Position numbers and translations under genes: made by a program. This document shows, piece after piece, positions 36,246 to 44,506 of a DNA stretch of 64,000 nucleotides. Source of the DNA: Leifsonia shinshuensis (lineage in GTDB: Bacteria; Actinomycetota; Actinomycetes; Actinomycetales; Microbacteriaceae). Numbering within the stretch: the first letter of the stretch is position 1; each line of letters opens with the position of its first letter. Under the pieces are notes generated by a model, which did not search any database, was not told the origin of the DNA, and saw only the letters and a list, made by a program, of their open reading frames with translations. The stretch lies in NCBI RefSeq assembly GCF_014217625.1, contig NZ_CP043641.1:2418001-2482000 (forward strand), written 5' to 3'.

Positions 36246-37025
36246 TCACTCGGCTGGGAGCGGCGCGCGCACGTGCCCTTCGGCGGCCGTCGCACCCGGG
36301 TCGACCGGGCGGCGGACGCTCATCACCACGACGCACACGACGATGGCCGCGAAGAGCACCAGGCTGACCGGTCCCGTGCCCAGGTCGAGGCCTCCACGCG
36401 CGTGCGAGACGGCCAGCCAGTCCGAGATCGAGGCTCCGAACGGGCGGGTCAGAACATATGAGGTCCAGAAGGCGGCGGTCGCGCCGAACCCCCACCAGCG
36501 GTACGCGACGCCCGGAATGGCGAACAGCACGCCGAACAGGATCCCGGATACCAGGTAGCCGAGGCCGAACGTCGTCGCGGTGAGGTCGCCGACCGCCGTG
36601 CCGAGCGCGAAGGTCGCGAGGACGGCGCACCAGTAGAAGAACTCCCGGGCGCGCGTGTCGATGTGGTGCACCGACAGGGTCCGCTGCGTGCGGTACCAGA
36701 CGACGAACACCGCGGCCAGCACGATCGCGAACACGATCGTCGACACCAGGTACGGGATGCCGATGACGATGTGCATCACGTCGGCCACCATCGTGCCGAA
36801 CACCGCCACCATCAGCACGGTCAGCCAGTACACCCACGGGATGTAGCGGCGCACCGCGAACTGGAGCACCAGCGCGGCGGCGAACACCACGAACGCGGCG
36901 ATCACGGCGATGACCGGGTCGTAGTTCTTGACCAGGAAGTCGGAGGTCGTCTCCCCCATCGCGGTGGTCAGCAGCTTGGTGACCCAGAACAGCGCGGTGA
37001 CGGCGGGGACCTTGTTGCGGAGCAT
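36246..37025 (-). CDS. Multi-pass membrane protein built of four GxxxxD repeats (COG4705-like)
   Basis: A 259-residue membrane protein with about eight helices. A short motif recurs at the end of every other helix: GETTSD (24-29), GTMVAD (77-82), GTAVGD (142-147) and GASISD (197-202). YLVSTIVF and YLVSGILF follow the second and third copies, so the protein is internally duplicated. The pattern matches what I know as the COG4705 membrane family, whose function is not established to my knowledge. The four buried Asp residues suggest ion binding; that is inference. Confidence 0.75.
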   Translation of the reverse strand: MLRNKVPAVTALFWVTKLLTTAMGETTSDFLVKNYDPVIAVIAAFVVFAAALVLQFAVRRYIPWVYWLTVLMVAVFGTMVADVMHIVIGIPYLVSTIVFAIVLAAVFVVWYRTQRTLSVHHIDTRAREFFYWCAVLATFALGTAVGDLTATTFGLGYLVSGILFGVLFAIPGVAYRWWGFGATAAFWTSYVLTRPFGASISDWLAVSHARGGLDLGTGPVSLVLFAAIVVCVVVMSVRRPVDPGATAAEGHVRAPLPAE

Positions 37026-37158
37026 CCCGCCAGCATTCCGCAGCGCCTCCCAGAATCCTCTGAGAGGACCGGGCCGGGCTGGGCGCTGGGAGCGGATTTG
37101 GGATCCTTAGCGGCATCTGGGGAGGCGGCGCGGAGGCTGGATGGTCGAGGAGGGATCC

Positions 37159-37956
37159 ATGACCGCAACCACACCCCGCCGCGCGCGCACCGGAGACGGC
37201 ACGGCCCGGCGCACCTCCACGCCGTCCACGCACCTGCACAGCGCCGACGCCGCCGCAGCGCGCGGCATCGTCCTCCCGCTCACCGTCATCCTCCTGGTGG
37301 TCCTCGCCGGGCTCGCGATCGTGGCGTCCCCTGCCATCACCGCGTGGGACCTCGGCGTTATCCGCACCGTCGAGTCCGCACGCACGCCGTTCCTCGACGC
37401 TGTGACCCTGACGGACTCCGTCCTGTTCTCGCCGGTCGCGGCCCTGCTGATCGTGGCCGTGATCTCCGCGGCGACCTGGCTCGCCCGGCGGAGGCTCGCG
37501 CCGGCGCTGGCGTTCGCCGCGCTCGCGCTCCTCCCGTGGCTGGGCAGCACCGTCGTCAAGGACATCGTGCGGCGTCCGCGCCCGCTGCCGGTGGACCTCC
37601 CGCACCACGTCCTCACGGACAGGGGGTTCAGCTTCCCGAGCGGGCACACCAGCTTCGCCGTCGCGCTCGGCCTCGCGCTGCTGATCGCGTTCGGGCACGG
37701 CCGGCTCCGGAAGCCGCTGATCGCCGTCGCGGTGGTCATCGCGCTAGTCACCGCGTTCTCGCGCGTCTACCTCGGCGTGCACAACCCGTCCGACGTGCTG
37801 GCGTCGCTCGTCTACGCGACGGCGGCCGTCCTCCTGGTGCTCGGCGTCCTGCGGCTGATCGCGCCCGCGGTGGAGCGGATCCCTCTCATCGGCCCGGGGC
37901 TGATCGGTCCGGGGCTCGACCCGCGCGACCGTCGCGAACCGCGGAGGCCGCGATAA
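37159..37956 (+). CDS. PAP2-family membrane phosphatase
   Basis: A 265-residue PAP2 superfamily enzyme. A hydrophilic N-terminus (about 40 residues) precedes six predicted helices. The three catalytic motifs are complete: KDIVRRPRP, FSFPSGHTSFAVAL and SRVYLGVHNPSDVLAS. Such enzymes dephosphorylate undecaprenyl-, phosphatidate- or other lipid phosphates at the outer membrane face. ATG 37159 has AGGAGGGA four bases upstream. The next gene, a response regulator, starts 10 nt after its stop, so the phosphatase is co-transcribed with a two-component system. Confidence 0.93.
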   Translation: MTATTPRRARTGDGTARRTSTPSTHLHSADAAAARGIVLPLTVILLVVLAGLAIVASPAITAWDLGVIRTVESARTPFLDAVTLTDSVLFSPVAALLIVAVISAATWLARRRLAPALAFAALALLPWLGSTVVKDIVRRPRPLPVDLPHHVLTDRGFSFPSGHTSFAVALGLALLIAFGHGRLRKPLIAVAVVIALVTAFSRVYLGVHNPSDVLASLVYATAAVLLVLGVLRLIAPAVERIPLIGPGLIGPGLDPRDRREPRRPR

Positions 37957-37966
37957 GTTGAACGAC

Positions 37967-38632
37967 ATGGAGGCCACCCGACTGCGCGTGCTGCTCGTCG
38001 AGGACGACGCGCGCCTCGGCCCGCTGATCGAGCAGGTGCTGTCGGAGTCCTACGACGTGACGCGCGTTGTCGACGGGGAGGCCGGGCTGGCGGCCGGGCT
38101 CGGCGAGCGCTTCGACGCGATGGTCGTCGACCGCCGGCTGCCGGGCATCGACGGCGTGACCCTCGTCGGCAAGCTGCGCGACGGCCGCGTCGTCGCGCCG
38201 ATCATCATGCTCACGGCGCTCGGCGCCCTCCGGGACCGCGTCGAAGGCCTGGACGCCGGAGCGAACGACTACCTCGTCAAGCCGTTCGAGTTCGACGAGC
38301 TGCTGGCGCGGCTGCGGGCGCTGACCCGGACCTACACCGGCGAGGGCCGCGAGCTGCCGGTCGGCGAGTGGAGGTTCTACCCGGAGAGCCGCAGCATCTA
38401 CTCGCCCTACGAGGGGCGCATCCAGCTGACCGAGCGGGAGTCCGACCTGCTGCGGCTGCTGGCGGAGAGCCCGCTGCGGACATTCTCGCGCGCGCACATC
38501 CTGGAGGCCGTATTCGAGGCGGACGAGCAGCCCGGCACCGTGGACACCTACGTGCACTACCTGCGGCGGAAGACCGATCCCGAGATCATCGCGACCGTGC
38601 GCGGCGAGGGCTACCGGCTGGGGCAGCTGTGA
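37967..38632 (+). CDS. OmpR-family response regulator
   Basis: A 221-residue regulator. The receiver domain contains LLVEDDARLGPLI (acidic pair), MVVDRRLPGIDGV (phospho-acceptor Asp), IIMLTALGALRDRVEGLDAG and Lys in NDYLVKPFEFDELLARL. The C-terminal winged helix contains IQLTERESDLLRLLAESPLR and VDTYVHYLRRKTD, ending IATVRGEGYRLG. Start taken as ATG 37967; a TTG at 37958 is in frame. It works with the histidine kinase 10 nt downstream. Confidence 0.94.
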   Translation: MEATRLRVLLVEDDARLGPLIEQVLSESYDVTRVVDGEAGLAAGLGERFDAMVVDRRLPGIDGVTLVGKLRDGRVVAPIIMLTALGALRDRVEGLDAGANDYLVKPFEFDELLARLRALTRTYTGEGRELPVGEWRFYPESRSIYSPYEGRIQLTERESDLLRLLAESPLRTFSRAHILEAVFEADEQPGTVDTYVHYLRRKTDPEIIATVRGEGYRLGQL

Positions 38633-38642
38633 GGCGGCACTC

Positions 38643-39638
38643 ATGACCAGACGGGACGACGTCGACTTCCGGGAAGTCCGCCGCGCCTCGCGGACGGTCG
38701 GACTCCAGCTCACGATCGCGTCCGGCGCTCTGGTCGTCGCGGCGATCGGGGTGGCGTTCTTCTTCGTCCTCGACCAGCTCCAGCCGAAGGAACTGCAGGA
38801 GGCCCCGCGTCCCGGCGAGCACAAGATCTACATCGACACCGTGGACGCGATGATCGCGTTCATCGTGGTCGGAGTGCTGGCGGTGGTCGTCGCGGGCGTG
38901 CTCGCGGTGGTCGTCACACGGCGCGCGGTGCGTCCGCTCGGGGAGGCGCTGCGCCGGCAGCGGGACTTCGTCGCGGACGCCAGCCACGAGCTCCGCACGC
39001 CGCTGGCGGTGCTGGACGCGCGCCTCCAGGTGCTGCAGCGCGGCCTCCCGGACGGCGACCCGTCGACGGCGACGGTGGCCGAGCTGCGCGATGACACCCG
39101 CACGCTGATCGAGGTCGTGAACGATCTGCTGCTCGCCGCGGACCCCGAACGCGAGCGCGCTGCGGCGTCGGACGGACCCGTCCCGCTGGCCGAGCCGGTG
39201 CGGCGAGCGGTCGACTCCCTCGGGGTGCTCGCGGAGCAGGCCGGGGTGGAGGTGCGGCTGGAGGTGCGCGACGAAGTCGCCAGCGATGTCCCGGCGACGA
39301 CGCTGCAGCGTTGCGCGACGGCGCTGCTCGACAACGCGGTCGCGCACTCCCCCTCCGGCGGCGTGGTGACGGCGACGATCCGGCGGGAGGGGCGCTCGGC
39401 GTACCTGACGGTCGCGGATCAGGGCCCCGGCATCCAGGGCATCGACCCGGCACGGATCTTCGACCGGTTCGCCCGCGCCGCGCCGAGCGCGCCGACGGCC
39501 CCCGGCCGCTCCCGCTCGGGCTTCGGGATCGGGCTGGCCCTGGTGCGGGAGGTCGCGGTCCGCCACGGCGGCGAGGTGCGGGTGGCCTCGACGGGCCCGG
39601 AGGGCACGGCCCTCGAGCTGCGCCTCCCGGCCCGCTGA
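38643..39638 (+). CDS. Membrane sensor histidine kinase
   Basis: A 331-residue kinase. Two transmembrane helices (about 21-45, LTIASGALVVAAIGVAFFFV; and about 70-92, IAFIVVGVLAVVVAGVLAVV) flank a very short extracytoplasmic loop of about 25 residues with PKELQEAPRPGEHKIYI, so sensing may occur within the membrane. There follow the HisKA H-box FVADASHELRTPLAVLDARL, N-box TALLDNAVAHSPSGG, G1 VADQGPGIQGID and G2 SGFGIGLALVREV. Partner of the upstream regulator and probably functionally tied to the PAP2 phosphatase. Confidence 0.94.
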   Translation: MTRRDDVDFREVRRASRTVGLQLTIASGALVVAAIGVAFFFVLDQLQPKELQEAPRPGEHKIYIDTVDAMIAFIVVGVLAVVVAGVLAVVVTRRAVRPLGEALRRQRDFVADASHELRTPLAVLDARLQVLQRGLPDGDPSTATVAELRDDTRTLIEVVNDLLLAADPERERAAASDGPVPLAEPVRRAVDSLGVLAEQAGVEVRLEVRDEVASDVPATTLQRCATALLDNAVAHSPSGGVVTATIRREGRSAYLTVADQGPGIQGIDPARIFDRFARAAPSAPTAPGRSRSGFGIGLALVREVAVRHGGEVRVASTGPEGTALELRLPAR

Positions 39639-39702
39639 GCGGCCCACCGGCCACATCCCGCCGGCCCTCGATCCCGCCACCCCGCCATCCCGCCACGGGA
39701 TG

Positions 39703-39887
39703 TCCGGAACTCCGGAGATTCGCCCCGCAGCCTCTGGAATGTCCGGAGTTACGGACTCCCGAGCGGCGTGTCGCCGCAGAACTCCGGAGTTACCGGCACC
39801 GCGCCCAATTCCGGAGAGTTCGGCGGAAGAGGGCCGTGAATGACCGTAGTTCCGGAGATTCGAGGGCGAATGGTGCGGATCTCCGGA
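39703..39887. repeat. Intergenic array of seven TCCGGA palindromes
   Basis: TCCGGA occurs at 39703, 39711, 39742, 39783, 39810, 39851 and 39882. Several copies extend to AACTCCGGAGTT-like 12-mers (for example 39780-39791). From the second copy onward the spacings are 31, 41, 27, 41, 31 bp, a mirror order. It fills the gap between the convergent kinase and MarR genes. No conserved spacer sequence is present and no ORF is convincing. Confidence 0.85.
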
Positions 39888-39933
39888 GTTGGTGTCGCCG
39901 CGCGCGTCGTGCGGCGGCCGGCCGCGGCGGCCG

Positions 39934-40443
39934 CTAGCGGATGGGGGCCGAGTCGTTCAGGCGGGCCAGCAGGTCGGCCAGGCGGCCGACGTCGTCGGCG
40001 CCCCACTGGCGGAGGCTGCGGTAGAGCTGGGCCTGGTCGGCCGCGCGAGCCTCGTTGACGCGCTCGATCGCCGCCGGGGTCGCGACCAGGAAGCTGGCGC
40101 GGCGGTCGGCCGGGTCGGTGCGGCGCTCGACGAAGCCGAGCTCCTCCAGGATGCGGACCTGGCGGCTGACGACGCTCTTGTCCGTCGCGAGCTCGCCGGC
40201 GAGGGCGCCCGCGTGCACGGGGCCGGTCCGCACCAGCGTGTTCAGCAGCTTGAAGCCGACCGGCTGGAGGTCGGGGTGAACGCGCGCGGACCGCTCGCGC
40301 ATCCCGGCGCTCACCCGGTTGAAGAGGATCGTGAACTGCTCCTCGACCGACGCGATCGCCGCGTCCGCCGGGTCGGCCGAGCCGGCCGCCGGCCCGGAAC
40401 GGGCGGTGCTGTCGTGCAGCGCCGCCCGCTCCGTGTTGTCCAT
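39934..40443 (-). CDS. MarR-family transcriptional regulator
   Basis: A 169-residue winged-helix regulator. Core motifs are VGFKLLNTLVRTGPVHAGALAGELATDKS in helices 2-4, VVSRQVRILEELGFVERRTDPADRRASFL as recognition helix and wing with the conserved DPADRR, then a C-terminal dimerisation helix. Start at ATG 40443; ATG 40455 is an alternative. It lies directly downstream of, and on the same strand as, the drug exporter gene (24 nt apart), so it probably controls that operon in response to a toxic compound. Confidence 0.92.
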   Translation of the reverse strand: MDNTERAALHDSTARSGPAAGSADPADAAIASVEEQFTILFNRVSAGMRERSARVHPDLQPVGFKLLNTLVRTGPVHAGALAGELATDKSVVSRQVRILEELGFVERRTDPADRRASFLVATPAAIERVNEARAADQAQLYRSLRQWGADDVGRLADLLARLNDSAPIR

Positions 40444-40466
40444 GGCCGCGATCATAACGCGTCCCG

Positions 40467-42170
40467 TCAGCGTCGTTCCTGAGTGCCGATCGACCCGGTC
40501 GCCGGCGCTCCGATCATCGCCTCGGCGACCTCCACGACCGTCTCCTCGGCCTGCTCGGCAGCCGACTCGGGAGCGCCGGCCGCTGCCGCGTCCTCGTCCA
40601 GCTGCTGGATCGCCGTCTTCGTGCCGAGCTTCGTGTTCGGCAGCAGCAGGATCGCGATGATCGTCACGATCGCCAGCGGCACCGCCACCAGGAAGATGTC
40701 CGCGACCGCCTGGCCGTAGACCGCCTCGATGATGGTCCGGATGCCGACCGGCAGCTTGCCGACCTCGGGCAGCGTCCCGCTCTGCAGCGTCTGGGCGATC
40801 TCCATGCCCTTCTGGCCGAGCTTCGCGATGGCGACCTGGAGGTCGTGCTGCCGGTCGGCCATCAGGTCGGTGACCTTGGTGCCGAGCAGGCTGCCCATCA
40901 CCGAGACACCGATGGTGCCGCCGAGGCTGCGGAAGAACGCGACGTTCGAGCTCGCCGCTCCCAGCTGCTCCGGGCGCACGGTGTTCTGCACGATGAGCAC
41001 CAGGTTCTGCATGACCATGCCGACGCCCGCGCCGAGGATGAGCATGTAGAGGGAGACCAGCACGTAGTTGGTGTCGTACTCGATGGTGCTCATCAGGTAG
41101 AGCCCGACGGTCAGCAGCACGGAGCCGGCGACCATGAACGCCTTCCACTTGCCGAACCGGCTGATCAGGTTACCGACGATCGTGGACGAGAGCAGCAGGC
41201 CGATGATCATCGGGAGGGTCAGCAGCCCCGACTCGGTCGGGGTCGCGCCGCGGGCGAGCTGCATGTACTGGCCGAGGAAGACCGAGGTGCCGAACATCGC
41301 GACGCCGACCGAGATGGAGGCGATGACCGCGAGGGTGAAGGTGCGGTTCTTGAACATCGCCAGCGGGATGATCGGCTCCTTGACGACCAGCTCGGTGATC
41401 ACCGTGGCGACCAGCAGCGCGACAGCGCCGCCCACCATCCAGAACGTCTGCGCGCTCCACCAGTCGAACTGCGAGCCGGCCATCGTCACCCAGATGAGCA
41501 GCAGCGAGATGCCGCCGGCGAGGAAGATCGCGCCGAGGTAGTCGATGCGGACCTTGCGTGCAGGGCGCTTCGGGAGCTTGAGGGTGACCTGCAGCAGGAT
41601 GATCGCGACGATCGCGACCGGGACGCCGACGAAGAAGTTCCAGCGCCAGCCGACCGAGTCGGTGAGGAGGCCGCCGATCAGCGGGCCGCCGACCGTGCCG
41701 ACGGCCATGATGCCGCCGAACAGGCCCATGTAGCGGCCGCGGTCACGCGGGCTGATGATGTCGGCCATGATGATCTGACTCAGTGCGGTCAGACCTCCGG
41801 CGCCGAGGCCCTGCACGACGCGGAAGCCGATCAGCATGTCCGTGTTCTGCGAGAAGCCGGCGAGCGCGGACCCGAGCACGAACAGCACGAGTGCGAGCTG
41901 GATGAGGATCTTGCGGTTGAGCAGGTCGGCGAGCTTGCCCCAGATCGGCGTGGAGACCGTGGTCGCGAGCAGCGTGCTCGTCACGACCCAGGTGAACGCG
42001 GTCTGGTTGCCGCCGAGCTCGGAGATGATGCGCGGGAGCGAGGTCGACACGACCGTGCCCGCGAGGATCGAGACGAACATCCCGAGCAGCAGCCCGGACA
42101 GGGACTCGAGCACCTGCCGGTGCGACATGGCCGAGGCGGGGGCGTCCTCCCTCGTGGAGACAGTGGACAT
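40467..42170 (-). CDS. MFS multidrug exporter, DHA2 family (14 helices)
   Basis: A 567-residue transporter with about fourteen helices. It has the motif-A region WGKLADLLNRKILI and motif C RVVQGLGAGGLTALSQIIMAD, followed by PRDRGRYMGLFGGIMAVGTVGGPLIGG, typical of the EmrB/QacA group of proton-drug antiporters. The C-terminal tail of about 60 residues is acidic and Ala/Glu rich. ATG 42170 has GAAGGA six bases upstream. It is divergent from a TetR gene and followed by marR, so two regulators frame one exporter. Confidence 0.96.
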   Translation of the reverse strand: MSTVSTREDAPASAMSHRQVLESLSGLLLGMFVSILAGTVVSTSLPRIISELGGNQTAFTWVVTSTLLATTVSTPIWGKLADLLNRKILIQLALVLFVLGSALAGFSQNTDMLIGFRVVQGLGAGGLTALSQIIMADIISPRDRGRYMGLFGGIMAVGTVGGPLIGGLLTDSVGWRWNFFVGVPVAIVAIILLQVTLKLPKRPARKVRIDYLGAIFLAGGISLLLIWVTMAGSQFDWWSAQTFWMVGGAVALLVATVITELVVKEPIIPLAMFKNRTFTLAVIASISVGVAMFGTSVFLGQYMQLARGATPTESGLLTLPMIIGLLLSSTIVGNLISRFGKWKAFMVAGSVLLTVGLYLMSTIEYDTNYVLVSLYMLILGAGVGMVMQNLVLIVQNTVRPEQLGAASSNVAFFRSLGGTIGVSVMGSLLGTKVTDLMADRQHDLQVAIAKLGQKGMEIAQTLQSGTLPEVGKLPVGIRTIIEAVYGQAVADIFLVAVPLAIVTIIAILLLPNTKLGTKTAIQQLDEDAAAAGAPESAAEQAEETVVEVAEAMIGAPATGSIGTQERR

Positions 42171-42187
42171 GTGATTCCTTCGCAGTT

Positions 42188-42235
42188 GGTTGACAATGAG
42201 CAACCATATATAATTAGTGGACCAAAATCAACTAA
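42188..42235. promoter_or_regulatory. Two inverted repeats between exporter and tetR: candidate TetR operator
   Basis: GGTTG (42188-42192) with CAACC (42201-42205), and TTAGT (42214-42218) with ACTAA (42231-42235). The 94-bp intergenic region is strikingly AT-rich (ATATATAATTA at its centre), so both divergent promoters must lie here. TTGACA at 42190-42195 is a possible -35. Binding by the TetR protein is inferred. Confidence 0.45.
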
Positions 42236-42264
42236 CAATCTGCATTCGTGTAAAATTTCCGAGC

Positions 42265-42936
42265 ATGCAAACTTTTCCCACCATCCCCGAGGCGGCCGCC
42301 CCCGCGCCCGGCTTGCGCGAGCGCAAGAAGGCGCAGACCCGCGCCGACCTCGAGCGCGCCGCCGTCGAGCTCGTGCTCGCGCGCGACCTGGATGACGTCA
42401 CCGTCGACGACATCTGCGCACGCGTCCCGGTGTCGCACCGGACGTTCTTCAACTACTTCGACAGCAAGGAGGACGCGCTGTTCGGCGTCCGCCGGGCCTG
42501 GGGCGACCGGTCGCTGGTGACGGAGCGGCTGCAGGAGGCGTACGACGGCAGCGTGGTCGCGGCCGTCATCCAGACGCTGTTCCGCGCCCTCCCCGCCGAG
42601 ACGGCCGACCCGGCGCTGCACGAGGCGCGCATGCTGATCGCGTCGCGCAACCCGGGGCTGATCCGACGGAGGGTGCGGAGGCTGGACGACCTGCGCTACG
42701 GGGTGGTCGCGGCGGTGGCGGAGCTGATCGAGCAGGTGGCGGGAGCGGACGCGGACGCGGTCGGGGGCGACGTGCCGGTGGAGGCTCAGGCCGAGCTGCT
42801 CCTGGTCGCGTGCATCGGGGCCGTCCGGATCGCGGTGCGGGAGTGGGCGGAGGCCGGGGCGACCGGTACGCCGGACGAAGTGTCGGCACGGGCGGTGGTG
42901 ATCGCGCGGTCGCTCGCGGGGCTGGCGCGTCGGTAG
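42265..42936 (+). CDS. TetR-family transcriptional regulator
   Basis: A 223-residue regulator. The N-terminal DNA-binding domain contains RERKKAQTRADLERAAVELVLA split into helix 1, then LDDVTVDDICARVPVSHRTFF and NYFDSKEDALFG, the canonical TetR helix-turn-helix. The C-terminal domain is helical and diverse (ligand pocket). ATG 42265 is chosen; an upstream in-frame start at 42217 would fall inside the promoter region. It is divergent from the DHA2 exporter and probably represses it. Confidence 0.94.
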   Translation: MQTFPTIPEAAAPAPGLRERKKAQTRADLERAAVELVLARDLDDVTVDDICARVPVSHRTFFNYFDSKEDALFGVRRAWGDRSLVTERLQEAYDGSVVAAVIQTLFRALPAETADPALHEARMLIASRNPGLIRRRVRRLDDLRYGVVAAVAELIEQVAGADADAVGGDVPVEAQAELLLVACIGAVRIAVREWAEAGATGTPDEVSARAVVIARSLAGLARR

Positions 42937-42937
42937 C

Positions 42938-43083
42938 GGAGGAGATCTGCCGGCGCGGCCGGTCAGAACGCAGTCAGCGGAGGAGATCGGGGCGCGCGGA
43001 GGGGAGATATCCTCCGTTGCCGGCGGCTCAGGCGGGGCGGAGGGCGGATGTCCCCCGTTGCCGGCGGATCAGGCGGGGCGGAG
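42938..43083. repeat. Degenerate ~40-bp tandem repeats overlapping the methyltransferase 3' end
   Basis: A 29-bp sequence beginning CCGTTGCCGGCGG is present at 43014-43042 and again at 43055-43083 (one mismatch), period 41. The second copy includes the methyltransferase stop region. GCGGAGGAGATC also recurs at 42938 and 42978, period 40. The result is a small array between the convergent tetR and methyltransferase genes. Confidence 0.75.
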
Positions 43084-43761
43084 CTCGGCCAGGAGGACGC
43101 GGTCGCCGCCGTGGGTCCACCAGGCGTGGCGGGTCAGGCGGAGGCCGGCGGGGGCGACGGCCGCGGCGAGGAGTTCGGGGGTGCGGAAGCGCTCGTGGTG
43201 CGTGGGGTAGGGCGGTGACTCGGCGCCGTGGTGGCCCGCGTGGTGGCCGGTCGCGGCCTCCGTGCCCTGGCCTACGGCCGGGCCGGCCACGGAGGCGTCC
43301 GGGCGGCCGCCGTGCTGGGTGAGGTCGACCTCGCCGAAGGTGGCGGTGATCGCGCGGCCTCCCGGGCGCAGCACGCGGACCCACTCCGCGACGGCGGCGT
43401 CCGCGTCCGGGAACAGGTGCAGGCCCGTCGCGCACGTCACCAGGTCGAACTCCCCGTCGCCGAACGGGAGCACCGTCGCGTCGCCCTCGACCAGTTTCGC
43501 GTCGGGGAGCTCGGCGCGCGCGACCTCCACCATCCCGGCCGACAGGTCGATGCCCGTGAGACGCAGCGCGCCGTCACGTGCGTGCAGCGCCCGCAGCACC
43601 AGGCCGGTCCCCGTGGCGACGTCCAGCACGTCCCGCACTCCATCGAGGCCGGCGAACGAAGCCACCGCCTCGGCCAGCTCGCGGTGCATCTCGCTCTGGT
43701 CGTACTCCGCGGCACGGCCGTCGAAGCGGGCGCGGACGGCGGCGAGGAGGTCGTCGGTCAT
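43069..43761 (-). CDS. Class I SAM-dependent methyltransferase
   Basis: A 230-residue Methyltransf_11 type protein. Motif I VRDVLDVATGTGLVLRAL binds SAM, motif II LTGIDLSAGMVEVARAEL, then VEGDATVLPFGDGEFDLVTC and the LRPGGRAI strand. A His-rich stretch (GHHAGHHGAESPPYPTHHERF) in the C-terminal part is unusual. Substrate unknown. Its 3' end is part of a tandem duplication. It is divergent from the LysE-type exporter gene, 31 nt between the starts. Confidence 0.9.
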   Translation of the reverse strand: MTDDLLAAVRARFDGRAAEYDQSEMHRELAEAVASFAGLDGVRDVLDVATGTGLVLRALHARDGALRLTGIDLSAGMVEVARAELPDAKLVEGDATVLPFGDGEFDLVTCATGLHLFPDADAAVAEWVRVLRPGGRAITATFGEVDLTQHGGRPDASVAGPAVGQGTEAATGHHAGHHGAESPPYPTHHERFRTPELLAAAVAPAGLRLTRHAWWTHGGDRVLLAELRPA

Positions 43762-43792
43762 GGCGGGAGCCTAGCCCCTCTACACTTGCTGC

Positions 43793-44422
43793 ATGACAGC
43801 CCCCGCCCTCCTCGCCTTCGCAGGCCTCTGCGCGATCCTGGCGGTGACGCCCGGCCCCGACACCTTCCTCGTGCTCCGTTACAGCCTGGCCCGTCCGGGC
43901 GCCGGTCTCGCGGCGTCGGCGGGGTCCGCCGTCGGCTCGATGCTGTGGGCGCTCGCCGTCGCGCTCGGGCTGGCCGCGCTGCTCGAGCAGTCCGCCGAGG
44001 TCTACCGCGTCGTGAAGATCGCCGGCGGCCTCTACCTCATCTACCTCGGCGTCGCCGCCCTGATCGCCAGCCGTCGTCACGCCGCCCAGGGCCCGGAGGC
44101 GCGGGTGCGGACGACCACGCTCCGCTCCGGCTTCCTCGCCGGGATGCTGTCGACCGTCATGAACCCGAAGGTCGGGCTGTTCTTCCTCGCGATCGCACCG
44201 CAGTTCGTCCCGCACGACGGCGCGGCGATCGGCAACACGCTGCTGCTGGGCGCGATCGACGCGGTCGTCGCCGCGGCCTACCTCACGGTCGTGGCCCTGC
44301 TCGCGTCCCGCGCGATCCTCTGGCTCAAACGGCCGTCGGTGACGAAAGCGCTGGAGCGGATCTCCGCCGCGATCCTCGCCGCCCTCGGCATCGGGACGAT
44401 CGCGCTCACCGCCGCCGAGTAG
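43793..44422 (+). CDS. LysE/RhtB-family amino-acid exporter
   Basis: A 209-residue membrane protein with five or six helices. The family signature is at the N-terminus, LAVTPGPDTFLVLRYSLARPG, followed by GLAASAGSAVGSMLWALAVALG and a further conserved MNPKVGLFFLAIAPQFV. RhtB/LysE proteins export amino acids or related metabolites. Start ATG 43793. It stands alone, before the inositol-locus regulator. Confidence 0.93.
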   Translation: MTAPALLAFAGLCAILAVTPGPDTFLVLRYSLARPGAGLAASAGSAVGSMLWALAVALGLAALLEQSAEVYRVVKIAGGLYLIYLGVAALIASRRHAAQGPEARVRTTTLRSGFLAGMLSTVMNPKVGLFFLAIAPQFVPHDGAAIGNTLLLGAIDAVVAAAYLTVVALLASRAILWLKRPSVTKALERISAAILAALGIGTIALTAAE

Positions 44423-44428
44423 GCCTGC

Positions 44429-44479
44429 GCCTGTCCTGACAGGCTGACAACAGCCACACGGTGTACGGTTGTTCTGACA
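44429..44479. promoter_or_regulatory. Palindrome and CTGACA half-sites upstream of the GntR/UTRA gene
   Basis: GCCTGTC-CT-GACAGGC (44429-44444) is a perfect 7-bp inverted repeat; a TGACAAC and a CTGACA (44474-44479) follow. CTGWCA is also the core of the motifs upstream of the iol operon and transporter, so these may be sites for the regulator encoded at 44507. Inference. Confidence 0.45.
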
Positions 44480-44506
44480 TTTGACCCGACCCTGTGGAGG
44501 ACACGG

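Noticed and set aside
39703..39887. CRISPR-like regular repeats
   Set aside because: The repeated unit is only 6-12 bp, spacers share no constant length, there is no 23-37 bp repeat and no cas gene nearby.
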